This document shows, one piece after another, positions 27,321 through 37,579 of a stretch of 64,000 bases of DNA. The notes under the pieces were generated by a model. It had not been told where the DNA came from, made no database searches, and was given only the letters and a program-made list of their open reading frames with translations. Made by a program: the position numbers and the translations under genes. Numbering within the stretch: the stretch's first letter is position 1; every line of letters starts with the position of its first letter. Location: positions 186,001-250,000 of the forward strand of contig JAUSZU010000001.1 of the NCBI GenBank assembly GCA_030817875.1. Reading direction: 5' to 3'. The stretch comes from Flavobacterium sp. W4I14 (GTDB lineage Bacteria; Bacteroidota; Bacteroidia; Sphingobacteriales; Sphingobacteriaceae).

Positions 27321-29666
27321 ATGAAAAAAATAATTATCGCTGTATTATTTACCGCCTTGTATAGAACTACTTTCGGACAGGCGAGTTTGCAGCCATTTAA
27401 TTTAACGGAAGTCCGTTTGCTCGAAGGGCCATTTAGGCAGGCCCAGGAAACTGACAAAAAATATATGCTTTCGCTTGATGCGGACAGGCTTTTGGCTCCT
27501 TATTTAAGGGAGGCCGGACTAAAACCTAAAGCAGCATCTTACGGAAATTGGGAAAACACTGGTTTAGATGGGCACATTGGCGGACATTATTTGTCTGCTC
27601 TGGCTCTAATGTATGCTTCAACCGGCGATACAAAGGTTAAAGACCGAATGGAATACATGATTGCCGAATTGGATAAATGCCAGGTAAAAAATGGTGACGG
27701 CTATTTAGCAGGTATTCCTGGGGGAAAAGAAATCTGGAAGGAGATCAAAGCAGGCAACATCAAGGCATCAAGTTTTTCGCTGAACGGAAAGTGGGTTCCC
27801 TTGTACAATATCCACAAAATTTATGCAGGGCTTTACGATGCTTATGCGGTTGCGGGTAATGTAAAAGCGAAAGAAATGCTCCTAAAACTCACCGATTGGT
27901 GTGTAGATCTGGTATCGAATTTATCTGATCAGCAGGTACAGGAACTTCTAAAAAGTGAACATGGTGGGTTGAATGAAACTTTCGCCCATGTTTATGCGAT
28001 AACGGGTAATCAAAAGTACCTTCAACTTGCAAAACGGTTTTCGGATCAATCTATCCTAAAACCATTGCTAAAAAATACTGATTCCCTGAATGGTTTGCAT
28101 GCAAATACCCAGATACCTAAGGTAATCGGTTTTGAGCAGATCGCCTTGCTGGATAAAGATCCTTCCTGGGCCAATGCAGCCGCTTTCTTTTGGAAAACGG
28201 TAGTGGAGCACCGGACGGTGGCGATAGGTGGAAATAGTGTTAGGGAGCACTTTCATCCTGCGAATAACTTTTCTTCGATGACCGAATCGCGTGAAGGCCC
28301 CGAAACCTGCAATTCTTACAACATGTTAAAGCTCACCAAACAGCTATTTTTGGCCGCCCCTTCGAACACTTACCTTGATTATTACGAACGTACGCTTTAC
28401 AATCATATCCTCTCTTCGCAGCGGCCAAAAGGTGGTTTTGTATATTTTACACCGATGCGGCCGGGGCATTACCGTACTTATTCGAGTCCGCAGGAGAGTT
28501 TTTGGTGCTGCGTAGGCTCGGGATTGGAAAACCATGGTAAATATGGAGAGCTGATTTATGCTCATGGCAAGAATGATGTGTATGTAAACCTTTTCATTCC
28601 CTCTACCTTAAACTGGAAGGAAAAAGGTATTCAGCTTACACAGCAAACACTTTTTCCTGATGCAGAAAATACCACAGTTAAACTTCAGGTAAAAAACAAA
28701 CATCGTTTTGTTTTACATTTCCGTCGGCCATCTTGGGTAGAGGCGGGAAAAATGACTGTGTTGGTGAATGGAAAAAAGGTATCCACCAAAAGTAATGCGA
28801 ATGGGTATGCCAGTATCGATCGTATTTGGGCTTCAGGTGATGTGATTAACATTTCCTTGCCAATGCACACCACTACTGAGTTTATGCCCGATGGTTCTGA
28901 TTGGGTGGCCTTTCTTCGTGGCCCGGTTGTGCTCGCTGCAGCGATGGATACATTAAATCAACCTAATTTATTAGCTGATGGCAGTAGGATGGGACATATT
29001 GCTTCAGGGCCATTATTCCCGATCAGCGATGCACCACTCGTTACAGGAGCTAAAAATACCTTAGCAAATGAAATTACTTTGATTGATAAAAACAGTTTAA
29101 CCTTCAGTGCTCAAAATGCGATCTATCAGCCAAAATACAAATCTTTAAGATTGGTTCCTTTTTACACCCTGGCCGAAAAGCGGTATGTGGTTTATTTCCC
29201 CTACAGCAGTGTCGAGTCATTGCCAGCGCGTGCAAAGGCGATTAAGTTGGCAGAAGAAGAAAAAATGAAAACGGAACAGCGAACCGTCGATCTGATCAAC
29301 ACTGGAGAGCAGCAGCCAGAATCGGATCACAATTTTAAGGGTGAGCAAACCGATAACGGAACGTACCAGGAAAGGCACTTTAGAAATGGAAAAGCATGGT
29401 TTAGTTATGTGCTTAAAAACAAAGATTTATCGGCAAATAGGCTAAGTTTAACTTATTACGGAAAAGAAAAGAATAAAAACTTTTCTATTTTGATTAATGG
29501 TGTTGTAATTGAAAATGTAAAGCTGGATGGAAGCAAAGGTGATACTTTTTATACACAGGAATACCAAATTCCCAAAGAACTATTAAAAGCAGATTTAGAA
29601 GTGAAATTTGTTGCCGATCAGGGATCCGCTATTGCAAATATATACGAAGTGAGGTTGGTGAGATAA
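27321..29666 (+). CDS. GH127/GH146 beta-L-arabinofuranosidase
   Basis: A 781-residue exported protein (signal peptide ending TTFGQ). The core begins with the family signature VRLLEGPF-QAQ...LDADRLLAPYLREAGL and continues with GGHYLSALALMYA. The catalytic cysteine/glutamate region is present (GPETCNSYNMLKLT and FWCCVGSGLENHGKYGELIYA), as expected for the cysteine-nucleophile mechanism of GH127/GH146. After about residue 640 there is an extra C-terminal beta module. The enzyme removes beta-L-arabinofuranose, for instance from pectic arabinan decorations. It closes the first operon. Choosing between GH127 and GH146 would need a profile search. Confidence 0.9.
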   Translation: MKKIIIAVLFTALYRTTFGQASLQPFNLTEVRLLEGPFRQAQETDKKYMLSLDADRLLAPYLREAGLKPKAASYGNWENTGLDGHIGGHYLSALALMYASTGDTKVKDRMEYMIAELDKCQVKNGDGYLAGIPGGKEIWKEIKAGNIKASSFSLNGKWVPLYNIHKIYAGLYDAYAVAGNVKAKEMLLKLTDWCVDLVSNLSDQQVQELLKSEHGGLNETFAHVYAITGNQKYLQLAKRFSDQSILKPLLKNTDSLNGLHANTQIPKVIGFEQIALLDKDPSWANAAAFFWKTVVEHRTVAIGGNSVREHFHPANNFSSMTESREGPETCNSYNMLKLTKQLFLAAPSNTYLDYYERTLYNHILSSQRPKGGFVYFTPMRPGHYRTYSSPQESFWCCVGSGLENHGKYGELIYAHGKNDVYVNLFIPSTLNWKEKGIQLTQQTLFPDAENTTVKLQVKNKHRFVLHFRRPSWVEAGKMTVLVNGKKVSTKSNANGYASIDRIWASGDVINISLPMHTTTEFMPDGSDWVAFLRGPVVLAAAMDTLNQPNLLADGSRMGHIASGPLFPISDAPLVTGAKNTLANEITLIDKNSLTFSAQNAIYQPKYKSLRLVPFYTLAEKRYVVYFPYSSVESLPARAKAIKLAEEEKMKTEQRTVDLINTGEQQPESDHNFKGEQTDNGTYQERHFRNGKAWFSYVLKNKDLSANRLSLTYYGKEKNKNFSILINGVVIENVKLDGSKGDTFYTQEYQIPKELLKADLEVKFVADQGSAIANIYEVRLVR

Positions 29667-29790
29667 AGGTAATTCCAGTTGCTCGTGAGGACAGGTGCTA
29701 TTATAAGTATTAAAGTGATTTGTTCTCTGCCTGAGAGGTGATTTTTTTTTAGAAAAAATATTGGAGTGAAGCTGACAGTCCGCGCTCAAT

Positions 29791-29875
29791 CGTCATTCCC
29801 AACTTGATTGGGAATCGTAATGCCTTAGCAGGCTTCATAGGTTGCATTAAGATTCCCGCCTGCGCGAGAATGACG
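29791..29875. repeat. Interspersed palindromic element, class CGTCATTCCC
   Basis: Begins CGTCATTCCCAACTTG and ends GCGAGAATGACG, with GGGAATC / GATTCCC as inner arms. Partial copies with the same arms occur at 53391-53419 and 58031-58057. Confidence 0.85.
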
Positions 29876-29989
29876 GTCAATTTTAGAATCTGTCATTGAT
29901 AACTTGTTTCAGGATCTATGAGGAAGGCGTCATTTCGACTGAAGTGCAGTCCCGAACTTTCGGGAGAGAAATCTTATCCATTAATGTAA

Positions 29990-30013
29990 GTGGTCTGTGC
30001 GGACACAGACCAC
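29990..30013. repeat. Tetraloop hairpin, family member 1
   Basis: Perfect 10-bp stem GTGGTCTGTG / CACAGACCAC with loop CGGA. Related hairpins with different but paired stem bases lie at 53280, 53451 and 58161. Confidence 0.75.
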
Positions 30014-30046
30014 GGAGAATCAGGTATTATTTCGCTTTTTTAATCC

Positions 30047-30985
30047 CTATTGCTTTAATAAAATTTCCAGCTCTCTTTCCTTAATTGTTAATATGGTTCC
30101 GTGCCTTAAACCCTTTGGTAAGGAGATTTTATCAGAAACATCGGTCCAGTTTTTTAAATCTGCAGATTGGATTGCACCATATTTATGGTCGCGGTACTTA
30201 TCAAAATACACCATCCAGTTATTGCCGATTTTTAAGGTTGTTGGTCCTTCAGCCCAATAATTTCCCGTAATTGGATTTCCCGCCTTGCTGTAAGGACCAA
30301 TCAATTGATCGGCATATGCTATTTTGATATTCTTTTGAGCGGGCTCACGGGTCTCGTCTTTTAAAAACATGATAAACTGTTTCCCGTTTTTTATAATCGT
30401 AGCATCAATTACATTAAATCCTGGATCGTAAAGCAGTTTGGTTTCCGAATAGGTTTTGAAATCTTTGGTTGTAACGTAATACATACGGTGATTATAACCG
30501 CTTTCTTCTGTTGAGGCCGTTTCATTAAATTTACCCGTAATCGTTGTAGCCCAATAAATCATATAGGTCTTGGTACGGCTATCGTAAGTGATTTCAGGTG
30601 CCCAGGTATTTCTTGCACCACCTTCTTTAGCCATTACCGGTAAAAACTGCTGCTCGCTCCAGTTAATCAGGTCTTTCGAGCTGGCATAACCAATTCCCTT
30701 ATCTTTCCAGCTTACGGTCCAAACCATGTGAAATAAGCCATCAGCTCCCCGGATAATACAAGGATCTCTCATCAATTTATCTTTGCTTACCGTAGGCGTA
30801 AGGAACGATTGATCATTTTTAAGCGCCGTCCACTTGTATGCATCGTTACTATAGGCCAGGTGCAACCCGTCTTCCCCATTGCCTTTAAAATAGGCAAAGA
30901 GATAAACCTCCTTTTTCGACTGTGCCTGGGCATTAAAAAAAGCCGATAGTAAGATTATAGAAAGGTATATGAGTTTTTTCATCAT
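30047..30985 (-). CDS. GH43-family arabinosidase
   Basis: A 312-residue exported protein (signal peptide ending NAQAQ). It has the five-bladed propeller pattern of GH43: RDPCIIRG with the likely Asp74 base region, TWAPEITYD, VIDATII and YWAEGPTTLKIGNNW, where the Glu is the predicted acid. These enzymes cleave alpha-L-arabinofuranosyl or xylosyl linkages. It is the last gene of a minus-strand set with two GH51 enzymes, so an arabinan or arabinogalactan target is likely. A 148-bp spacer with a decayed leader separates it from the GH51 gene. Subfamily not determined. Confidence 0.85.
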   Translation of the reverse strand: MMKKLIYLSIILLSAFFNAQAQSKKEVYLFAYFKGNGEDGLHLAYSNDAYKWTALKNDQSFLTPTVSKDKLMRDPCIIRGADGLFHMVWTVSWKDKGIGYASSKDLINWSEQQFLPVMAKEGGARNTWAPEITYDSRTKTYMIYWATTITGKFNETASTEESGYNHRMYYVTTKDFKTYSETKLLYDPGFNVIDATIIKNGKQFIMFLKDETREPAQKNIKIAYADQLIGPYSKAGNPITGNYWAEGPTTLKIGNNWMVYFDKYRDHKYGAIQSADLKNWTDVSDKISLPKGLRHGTILTIKERELEILLKQ

Positions 30986-31031
30986 TTTAATTTTGTTCTA
31001 CACCGGTTACAAAACCGCCGAAAGTCTTCGT

Positions 31032-31075
31032 GTTAAGGGCTGATTTACAATTTTGTATCAGTTTTAGCCCTTAAC
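31032..31075. repeat. Inverted repeat between GH51 and GH43 genes
   Basis: GTTAAGGGCT (31032-31041) pairs perfectly with AGCCCTTAAC (31066-31075), 24-nt loop. No T-run follows on either strand, so it is not a clear terminator; it could regulate passage from GH51 into GH43. Confidence 0.55.
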
Positions 31076-31129
31076 TACTTGAATGGAGGAAAGCAATAAC
31101 AGCATGATGCCGGTTATTTTGTATTTCAT
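31064..31129 (-). pseudogene. Orphan signal-peptide leader, remnant of an exported-protein gene
   Basis: An ATG at 31129-31127, 4 bp past the GH51 stop, opens a 21-codon frame reading MKYKITGIMLLLLSSIQVVKG and then TAA. This is a typical lipophilic signal peptide at operon spacing, but nothing follows it: the frame meets further stops at once. It looks like the 5' end of a gene whose body was deleted, with the stop where a Gln codon (CAA to TAA) would complete a normal cleavage site. Confidence 0.4.
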
Positions 31130-31133
31130 AAGT

Positions 31134-32675
31134 TTATTTTAGTTCGAGCACAACAACTGATTGCGCAGGTAATTCTACTTTAAGTGCATTGCCCGATTTT
31201 TTTGCACCAGTAAATTTAGCATTGTGCACTTTGTTCGAATCGCTAAACGTATTTACATCGGTAAGTTTGGCCGAGGTTAAAATCTGTCCTGTAACCGAGC
31301 TCCATTTTAACCCATCTAAAACGGTGCTTAAGGCAATTTTCTTGTTTGGATCTAAATTCACCAATGAAATATGGATAACGCCACTAGCATCCTGAGAGGC
31401 AGAAACATTTAAAGCCGGAATTTTCTGATCGCCCACAGTATAATCAGGACTGGTAAAGGCAATCGGTAGATATTTGGCATCCTGATGCACTTTGTACAGA
31501 TCAAAAACATGATAAGTAGGGGTTAAGATCATTTTATCCTTTTCGGTTAAAATTAAGGCCTGTAAAACATTAATTGTTTGTGCCAGGTTGGCAACTTTAA
31601 CACGATCGGAGTGGTTATTAAAGATATTCAAAGTTGTACCAGCAATTAAAGCATCGCGTAAACTGTTCTGTTGATACAAGAAACCAGGGTTTGTTCCAGG
31701 TTCTACATCAGTCCAGATTCCCCATTCGTCAACCACTAAAGCCACTTTCTTTTTAGGATCGTATTTATCCATTATCGCTGAGTGTTTGGTTACCAGTTCT
31801 TCCATTTTTAAACAGTTTTTCATGGTCGAAAAGTATTGTGCCTCATCAAATTTGGTAGCCGATCCTTTTTTGCCCCAGTTTCCTGTTGGAATGGTGTAAT
31901 AATGTAAAGTTAATCCCCACATCTGGTTGCCAATGTTTTTCATGCAGGTTTCTGTCCAGTTGTAATCGTCGGAATTTGCACCGCTGGCAATTCTTTTTAA
32001 CGGAGCGCCAGGATAATTACGTGCATAAGTGGCATACCTGCGGTATAAATCAGAATAATAAGCAGGTGTCATGTTTCCTCCGCAACCCCAGCTTTCGTTC
32101 CCCACACCCCAGAAAGAAACTTTCCATGGTTTTTCTCTACCATTTTGGCTGCGGATGGCCGTCATCGGGCTTACACCATCAAAGTTTAAGTATTCTACCC
32201 ATTTGGCCATTTCTTCAACGGTTCCGCTGCCTACATTACCTGCAATGTAAGGTTCGCAATCGAGCATCTGACAGAGGTCTAGAAATTCGTGTGTACCAAA
32301 ACTATTGTCTTCAGTTACGCCGCCCCAGTTGGTGTTTACCATTTTCGGGCGTTGATTTCTCGGGCCTATGCCATCTCTCCAATGGTATTCATCGGCAAAA
32401 CAACCACCTGGCCAACGCAGGTTTGGAACTTTTATCTTCTTTAAAGCATCTACAATATCTAAACGGATTCTTCCTTTATTGGGAATAGTCGAATTTTCAT
32501 CCACCCAAAAGCCATCATAGATGCAGCGGCCTAAATGCTCGGAAAAATGACCGTAAATGTGCTTGCTCACTATCTGATCGCCAGCAGGTTTAATGGTTAA
32601 CTGGGTTTCGCTTTGTGCATGCACTAAAATAGAACTGCAGAATACAGCCACAGATAAGATAAGTTTTTTCATCAT
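31134..32675 (-). CDS. GH51 alpha-L-arabinofuranosidase (short form)
   Basis: A 513-residue exported protein (signal peptide ending VHAQ). Clan GH-A residues: acid/base Glu194 in WGVGNESWG and nucleophile Glu317 in [24 protein letters not shown] and [13 protein letters not shown] are standard GH51 blocks. It has the length of classical intracellular GH51 enzymes but carries a signal peptide. It releases alpha-L-arabinofuranose from arabinan or arabino-oligosaccharides. Two adjacent ATGs (32675, 32672) could start it. It lies 16 bp after the second GH51 gene, in one operon. Confidence 0.93.
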   Translation of the reverse strand: MMKKLILSVAVFCSSILVHAQSETQLTIKPAGDQIVSKHIYGHFSEHLGRCIYDGFWVDENSTIPNKGRIRLDIVDALKKIKVPNLRWPGGCFADEYHWRDGIGPRNQRPKMVNTNWGGVTEDNSFGTHEFLDLCQMLDCEPYIAGNVGSGTVEEMAKWVEYLNFDGVSPMTAIRSQNGREKPWKVSFWGVGNESWGCGGNMTPAYYSDLYRRYATYARNYPGAPLKRIASGANSDDYNWTETCMKNIGNQMWGLTLHYYTIPTGNWGKKGSATKFDEAQYFSTMKNCLKMEELVTKHSAIMDKYDPKKKVALVVDEWGIWTDVEPGTNPGFLYQQNSLRDALIAGTTLNIFNNHSDRVKVANLAQTINVLQALILTEKDKMILTPTYHVFDLYKVHQDAKYLPIAFTSPDYTVGDQKIPALNVSASQDASGVIHISLVNLDPNKKIALSTVLDGLKWSSVTGQILTSAKLTDVNTFSDSNKVHNAKFTGAKKSGNALKVELPAQSVVVLELK

Positions 32676-32691
32676 GATCTCGTTAAATCTA

Positions 32692-34692
32692 TTAATTAAA
32701 TGGAATTTTGATAACGTTAAAAGAATAAGGTTTTAAAGTGATGTTGAGTTTTTTGCCTTTTAGGTTAATAGCACTTTTTTGAGGGCTTACCGCTTCAGGA
32801 TTTTCAAAAGAGTTGAACTGATTTAGGTTACTACTGGCTATCTCCTCATTGGTGGCCTTATTTTTTAGCTTCATTTTCCCTTCCAGGTCGAAATCTATGT
32901 TTTGTGCCTGACCGGAGTTGTTGGCAATTTTAATGATCAGTTCTTTTTTTGCCTGATCGGTTACCGCAGAAGCATAAAGGCCATCCTGACCGGTAATATT
33001 CTTTTCGTCAAGCGTAACCGAAACTACATCGGTTCCTTTGTTCGTAGAAAACTGTTTCTGTACATAATAGTCAGGGGTTCCGTACGATTTTAGGTTATCT
33101 ACCCAGATCATATCGGGTGCCCATTGCCAGGCATCGATATGGGCAAAAAGCGGGGCATATGAGGCCATCTGTACCACATCGGCATTACGCTCTAGGCCTG
33201 TCATCAACGAAGCCGAAGCTAAAGCACTTTGCCAGTTGTTGCGGTTGCTTCCAACTATACTATTGTCTGCATGGACCGCATATTCGCCAACAAAAACCTT
33301 CGATCCGTTTCTCGGGTAGTTATCGTAACGGCCGGCATTTTTTAAAAACCAATCAGCAGGGCGGTAATAGTGCTCATCGATAAAATCGGCGTTATTGTTT
33401 CTTAAAGTAGTATTCAATAAGTCAAAACGGTCGCCATCCGGACCGGTACCAGAGCTGTAGATCAGTTTAAAATCTGGATATTTGGCTTTTATGGCTTTAG
33501 TGAAAATCGCCAGCCTTTCCAGGTACTGTGGTCCCCAGTTTTCGTTCCCAACCCCCATCATTTTTAAATTGAAAGGTTTGGGATGACCAAGATCTGCCCT
33601 CATTTTCCCCCACTTGGTAGTTACATCGCCATTAGCAAATTCGATCAGGTCCAGTGCATCCTGAACATAAGGATCGAGTTCATCAAGTGAAGCTACTTCT
33701 GCAGTGTTAAACTGACAGGCCATGCCGCAATTTAGTATCGGAAGGGCATCAGAACCGATATCTTCTGCCAGTTGGAAATATTCGAAAAAACCTAAACCAA
33801 AACTCTGGTAATAATCAGGTGCAGGGCGGTGTGCAAATTCGGTATTCCAGCGGTTCATTAACAGTTGCCTGTTTTCGATCGGGCCGATGGTTTTCTTCCA
33901 TTGATAACGGTTGGCCAGATCGGTACCTTCTACAATGCAGCCACCGGGGAAACGGATAAAACCGGGTTTCATATCGGCCAGTAACTGTACCATATCGGCC
34001 CTTAACCCCTGTGGGCGGTTTTTCCAGGTGTCGCTGGGAAATAACGAAATCATATCCAGATCGATATTTCCATTTCCCTGAAACACAATCGAAAATCTGG
34101 CTTTTGGATCGGTTTCTGTCGCGGTAAAACTTGCTGATTGTTTTTTCCAATCGCCACCGGTCTGATCTGGGGTTAATCTTCCCTGTCCGATAACTTTATT
34201 ATCTGCCGCCTTTAAGAGTAATGTCAACCTAACCCCAGGTTTTGCTTGACGGTACATGACAGAAAAATCATATCGCATCCCCTTTTTTACGCCGATACCT
34301 TTAAACCCTTCATTTATCAATTCAAAATCATCAGTTTGCTTTTTTACCTGTAAATACCTAGGATTGGTGCTGTTTACTTCTTTACGGTTTACCACTAATA
34401 CTTCACCTTCTCTTGGGTTTCTTCTAGAGATGGTCCAGCCCATTAGCGGTTTTGCAAATTCGAAAGAGCGGTTTTTGATCAGCTCGGCGTAAATGCCACC
34501 ATCGGCACCAAAGTTGATGTCCTCAAAAAAAACGCCCCACATGTTAGGCTGCACCCTGGCAATGGAATGGTCTGTTTTAACTTTGATCACTTTTGCAGTT
34601 TGTGCCTGTACATCGGAAGTGTACCCGATTCCAATTGTTGCATATGCCAGGCATGCCGAAAACACACTTTTTACAGGGTAATTTAATTTCAT
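32692..34692 (-). CDS. GH51 alpha-L-arabinofuranosidase with N-terminal carbohydrate-binding module
   Basis: A 666-residue exported protein (signal peptide to about residue 31). Residues 70-220 are inserted between the first strand ([21 protein letters not shown]) and the barrel, and read as a CBM4/9-type beta-sandwich ([19 protein letters not shown]). The barrel has [13 protein letters not shown], acid/base Glu384 in GVGNENWG and nucleophile Glu470 in VFVGEYAVH. This is the long GH51 form that acts on polymeric arabinoxylan or arabinan. First gene of the minus-strand operon; a TATATTTG box lies upstream at 34838-34845. Confidence 0.93.
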   Translation of the reverse strand: MKLNYPVKSVFSACLAYATIGIGYTSDVQAQTAKVIKVKTDHSIARVQPNMWGVFFEDINFGADGGIYAELIKNRSFEFAKPLMGWTISRRNPREGEVLVVNRKEVNSTNPRYLQVKKQTDDFELINEGFKGIGVKKGMRYDFSVMYRQAKPGVRLTLLLKAADNKVIGQGRLTPDQTGGDWKKQSASFTATETDPKARFSIVFQGNGNIDLDMISLFPSDTWKNRPQGLRADMVQLLADMKPGFIRFPGGCIVEGTDLANRYQWKKTIGPIENRQLLMNRWNTEFAHRPAPDYYQSFGLGFFEYFQLAEDIGSDALPILNCGMACQFNTAEVASLDELDPYVQDALDLIEFANGDVTTKWGKMRADLGHPKPFNLKMMGVGNENWGPQYLERLAIFTKAIKAKYPDFKLIYSSGTGPDGDRFDLLNTTLRNNNADFIDEHYYRPADWFLKNAGRYDNYPRNGSKVFVGEYAVHADNSIVGSNRNNWQSALASASLMTGLERNADVVQMASYAPLFAHIDAWQWAPDMIWVDNLKSYGTPDYYVQKQFSTNKGTDVVSVTLDEKNITGQDGLYASAVTDQAKKELIIKIANNSGQAQNIDFDLEGKMKLKNKATNEEIASSNLNQFNSFENPEAVSPQKSAINLKGKKLNITLKPYSFNVIKIPFN

Positions 34693-34837
34693 ACGGTTTA
34701 ATATTTGGAAGATCCTAATGGTAAAAGTAAAATATTTAAAATAATAAACGTTATCTAAACATTTATTTTTTTATTCATCAACGATTTTGTTGGTAAATTC
34801 TACAATCTTAGCATTGGAAAAAATGACGCAAGCATCT

Positions 34838-34845
34838 CAAATATA
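34838..34845 (-). promoter_or_regulatory. Putative -7 box for the GH51-GH51-GH43 operon
   Basis: The minus strand reads TATATTTG, an exact TAnnTTTG match, about 145 bp upstream of the ATG at 34692. No clear -33 TTTG at the usual spacing. Confidence 0.35.
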
Positions 34846-34953
34846 GATTGAGGTAGTAAAAGGGTTTAGTAAGGTAACTTTTTAATTGATGTTTAAAATT
34901 TATTGAGCAGAAACCTTTAAAATCTTTCTTATAACATATTGTCATCGCCAAAA

Positions 34954-34973
34954 AGCAGGATACTACAGGATGC
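34954..34973. promoter_or_regulatory. 20-bp element shared with 43848-43867 (copy 1)
   Basis: An exact 20-bp match to the element upstream of the GH2 gene at 43936. Core CAGGAT-ACTA-CAGGAT is a direct repeat with a 10-bp period, the layout of some operators. It could also be a scrap of a dispersed repeat. Confidence 0.35.
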
Positions 34974-35158
34974 GCCTTAAAGATATACTATTTACATTCG
35001 ACATGAATCATTTAATAGCTGCTACCCAGCGGCTGTTATGATCCGCTAACCAATAACACATGATGAGCCTTAGTTTTTTCAATATTCAAATATTGACTAT
35101 TTTATTCAGTAGGGCTTTTATGTGCAAAATAGCTGGTTCACTACTTGATAAAAGAACT

Positions 35159-37561
35159 ATGAATCTTAAAAAATATACTTTGCTTGGCTTTTTAAGTGCA
35201 GCAACACTTTGTGGTTCCGCGCAACAGAAAGCTACAGATAAACAATCGGTTAAACTCTTTTTTGAGAAATCATACCTACAGGTAGACCGCAGTTATTACA
35301 GTACTGGCGAAGATGTATGGTTTAGCGCCTATTTGGTAAATGGAAAAAGTAGCAATTTAACTGCTACCAGCAATAATTTATATGTGGAGCTGCTTTCGCC
35401 AAAATCGGAAGTTTTAGACCGGAAAATGATCAGGTTGGATGGTGGACTGGGAAGGGGAGATTTTAAACTGAAAGATTCTATTCCTTCTGGTTGGTACGCC
35501 ATTAGGGCTTACACCAATTGGATGCGAAACTTTGGCGGTGATTTTGTTTTTCAAAAACGGATCCACATTAGCAATAACATTATTGAAAACGCTTCTTATT
35601 TTACCCGAAATCCGGTCAAGAAAAACGATGTTTCCAATTCGAAAAAATCGATTGCTTTTTTCCCGGAGGGCGGTTCGCTGGTTGAAGGATTAACCAGTAT
35701 TGTAGCCTTTAAAACCAATGATGACATTGGAAATGGGATGAAAGCCACAGGAAGTGTAATCTCATCAAAAGGAGATACCGTAACTACTTTTCAAAGTACC
35801 GATGCGGGCATGGGCATTTTTGCTTTTACACCCAAAACGGACGAGAAATATAAGGTTGAGGGACTCTATGGCAAAGAAAAATTTTCTTCGGAAATGCCCT
35901 TAAGCCTTAAAAAAGGCCTCTCATTACATATTACTACCGATTCTTTAAATATCAAAGCAAGTATTAGTGCCAATGAGTTAATGTTCGGCGAGTTGAAGGA
36001 CAAAAGCATTTCGCTTGTAATTAAACATGCAGGCGATAATATTTATTCCGGATCGATCAAATTAAGTAAAGCTATAGTGTCGGTGTCAATCCCAACAAAA
36101 GGTTTTCCGAATGGTATTGCAAGCATAACCCTGCTAGATGACCAGAACAGGCCTAATTGTGAACGGCTTATTTTTATACAAGACGAAAATAAGGTCAATT
36201 TCTCAATTACCCCAAACAAAGCCATTTATAAACCAAGAGAAAAAGTGCTTATTAAGGTAAAAGCGACCAATTTTCTTGGTCAGCCAGCTAAAACAGCGTT
36301 TTCCTTAGCTGCTGTTGATGGACTTATTCCAGATGATGGAAATGATATCGTATCGTATTTGATGCTGCAATCGGAAGTAAAGGGAGATATTAAAAATGCT
36401 GCACAATATTTTGATGCTAAAAATCCATCTCGTTTAAAACAGCTCGACTTATTGTTGCTTACCCAGGGCTGGAGAGATTATATCTGGAGAAAACTGGCCG
36501 ATTCGGCTATTAAAATAAGTTATTTGCCCGAGCCTGGCATCACAATTAAAGGATTGGTAAGAGAGAAACTGGCCGATAAACCCATCCCAAATATGAATAT
36601 TACCCTGTTTGGTACCAACTTTACAGGCAATAAAATCTATACTACGAAAACCGATCAGAGCGGACATTATTTTCTGGATGGGCTTAGTTGGTATGGCAAT
36701 CAAACGGTAAAAATTTCATCAAAAGATGATAAAGGGAAAAAGGGTGGCTGGCTACAGATCGATACGCTGATTAAACCTTTAAATTTAGCGCCATTAAAAA
36801 CGATCTCGCCTGGAATTTCGAGCACCTTGAACGTAGAAATCGGTAAACGCATGGATTATAACCGCACTTACAAGTTTGGCGATTCGATCAGTTTAAACGA
36901 TATTGAAATTAAGGCCGCCCAGAATAACAAGGTGGTGCTGTTTCAGGATGTACTTACCTCATTTGGGTATCCTGAGGAAGTTTTTAACATTACAGCGGCC
37001 GATTATTCTTACAAGGGATTAGAGCATTTTCTGCTAACAAAGGCCAAAGGAAGTTATCCGGCAGAAGATAACGATAGTTTGGGTAATGAAGGAGTCACCT
37101 TTATCGCCAATGGAAAAAAAGTTAGGCCGGTTATTAAAGTAAACAACAGGCAAGAGCTTTTTACCGAACGCTTAGATTACTACAGTTTAACTATGGATCA
37201 GATTAACCAGGTTAGAATTCAGCATTTATTAAACAGTACTGGAAAAGATGTGTACCTCATCAGCCTTAATTTGAAGGATGAGGCTTTGCGCGGACCAAAT
37301 TTAGACTTGCTAAACCTAAATTTAAACGGTTATTATGCCGCAAGAACTTTTTATTCGCCAAATTACAGCAGTCCGGCAACACCAAATAAAGATTTACGTA
37401 CCACCATTTTCTGGACACCGGCTGTAAAAACCAACGAAAACGGTGAAGCAACTATCACTTATTTTAATGGAGACAACAAAGCCGATATTTTGATCAAAGC
37501 CGATGGAATTACCGATAAAGGAGTGGTTGTAGCGGCAAAAACAACTTATAAAGTTCAATAA
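35159..37561 (+). CDS. Exported MG2/macroglobulin-like multidomain protein
   Basis: The start is set at the ATG 35159, giving a signal peptide MNLKKYTLLGFLSAATLCGSAQQ; the frame opens 33 codons earlier. The 800-residue protein has an N-terminal MG2-like domain (KSYLQVDRSYYSTGEDVWFSAYL), several Ig-like macroglobulin repeats, a carboxypeptidase-regulatory-like module at about 490-560 (IKGLVREKLADKPIPNMNITL), and a C-terminal domain typical of these Bacteroidota proteins (TIFWTPAVKTNENGEATITYFNGD). It lacks thioester (CxEQ) and TonB-barrel sequences. Such proteins are common beside outer-membrane systems, but their role is not settled; at the head of a PL11-GH2 operon it may scaffold surface enzymes or help envelope assembly. 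Family by pattern, role unknown. Confidence 0.7.
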   Translation: MNLKKYTLLGFLSAATLCGSAQQKATDKQSVKLFFEKSYLQVDRSYYSTGEDVWFSAYLVNGKSSNLTATSNNLYVELLSPKSEVLDRKMIRLDGGLGRGDFKLKDSIPSGWYAIRAYTNWMRNFGGDFVFQKRIHISNNIIENASYFTRNPVKKNDVSNSKKSIAFFPEGGSLVEGLTSIVAFKTNDDIGNGMKATGSVISSKGDTVTTFQSTDAGMGIFAFTPKTDEKYKVEGLYGKEKFSSEMPLSLKKGLSLHITTDSLNIKASISANELMFGELKDKSISLVIKHAGDNIYSGSIKLSKAIVSVSIPTKGFPNGIASITLLDDQNRPNCERLIFIQDENKVNFSITPNKAIYKPREKVLIKVKATNFLGQPAKTAFSLAAVDGLIPDDGNDIVSYLMLQSEVKGDIKNAAQYFDAKNPSRLKQLDLLLLTQGWRDYIWRKLADSAIKISYLPEPGITIKGLVREKLADKPIPNMNITLFGTNFTGNKIYTTKTDQSGHYFLDGLSWYGNQTVKISSKDDKGKKGGWLQIDTLIKPLNLAPLKTISPGISSTLNVEIGKRMDYNRTYKFGDSISLNDIEIKAAQNNKVVLFQDVLTSFGYPEEVFNITAADYSYKGLEHFLLTKAKGSYPAEDNDSLGNEGVTFIANGKKVRPVIKVNNRQELFTERLDYYSLTMDQINQVRIQHLLNSTGKDVYLISLNLKDEALRGPNLDLLNLNLNGYYAARTFYSPNYSSPATPNKDLRTTIFWTPAVKTNENGEATITYFNGDNKADILIKADGITDKGVVVAAKTTYKVQ

Positions 37562-37579
37562 CCAGTCAGATAAACTATT

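Larger units (their letters stand above)
29667..30046. other. Repeat-filled spacer between convergent genes
   Basis: This gap separates convergent GH127 and GH43 genes. It contains the palindromic element at 29791-29875, a half element at 29928-29974 (CGTCATTTCGACTG...), and the hairpin at 29990-30013. A weak CTCT/AGAG stem followed by nine T at about 29732-29751 could terminate the GH127 operon. No gene. Confidence 0.7.
34693..35158. other. Divergent promoter region of the GH51 and PL11 operons
   Basis: Separates divergent operons. It contains the minus-strand box at 34838, the shared 20-bp element at 34954, and an in-frame extension (35060-35158) upstream of the chosen start of the MG2 gene. 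Otherwise AT-rich without a gene. Confidence 0.55.
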
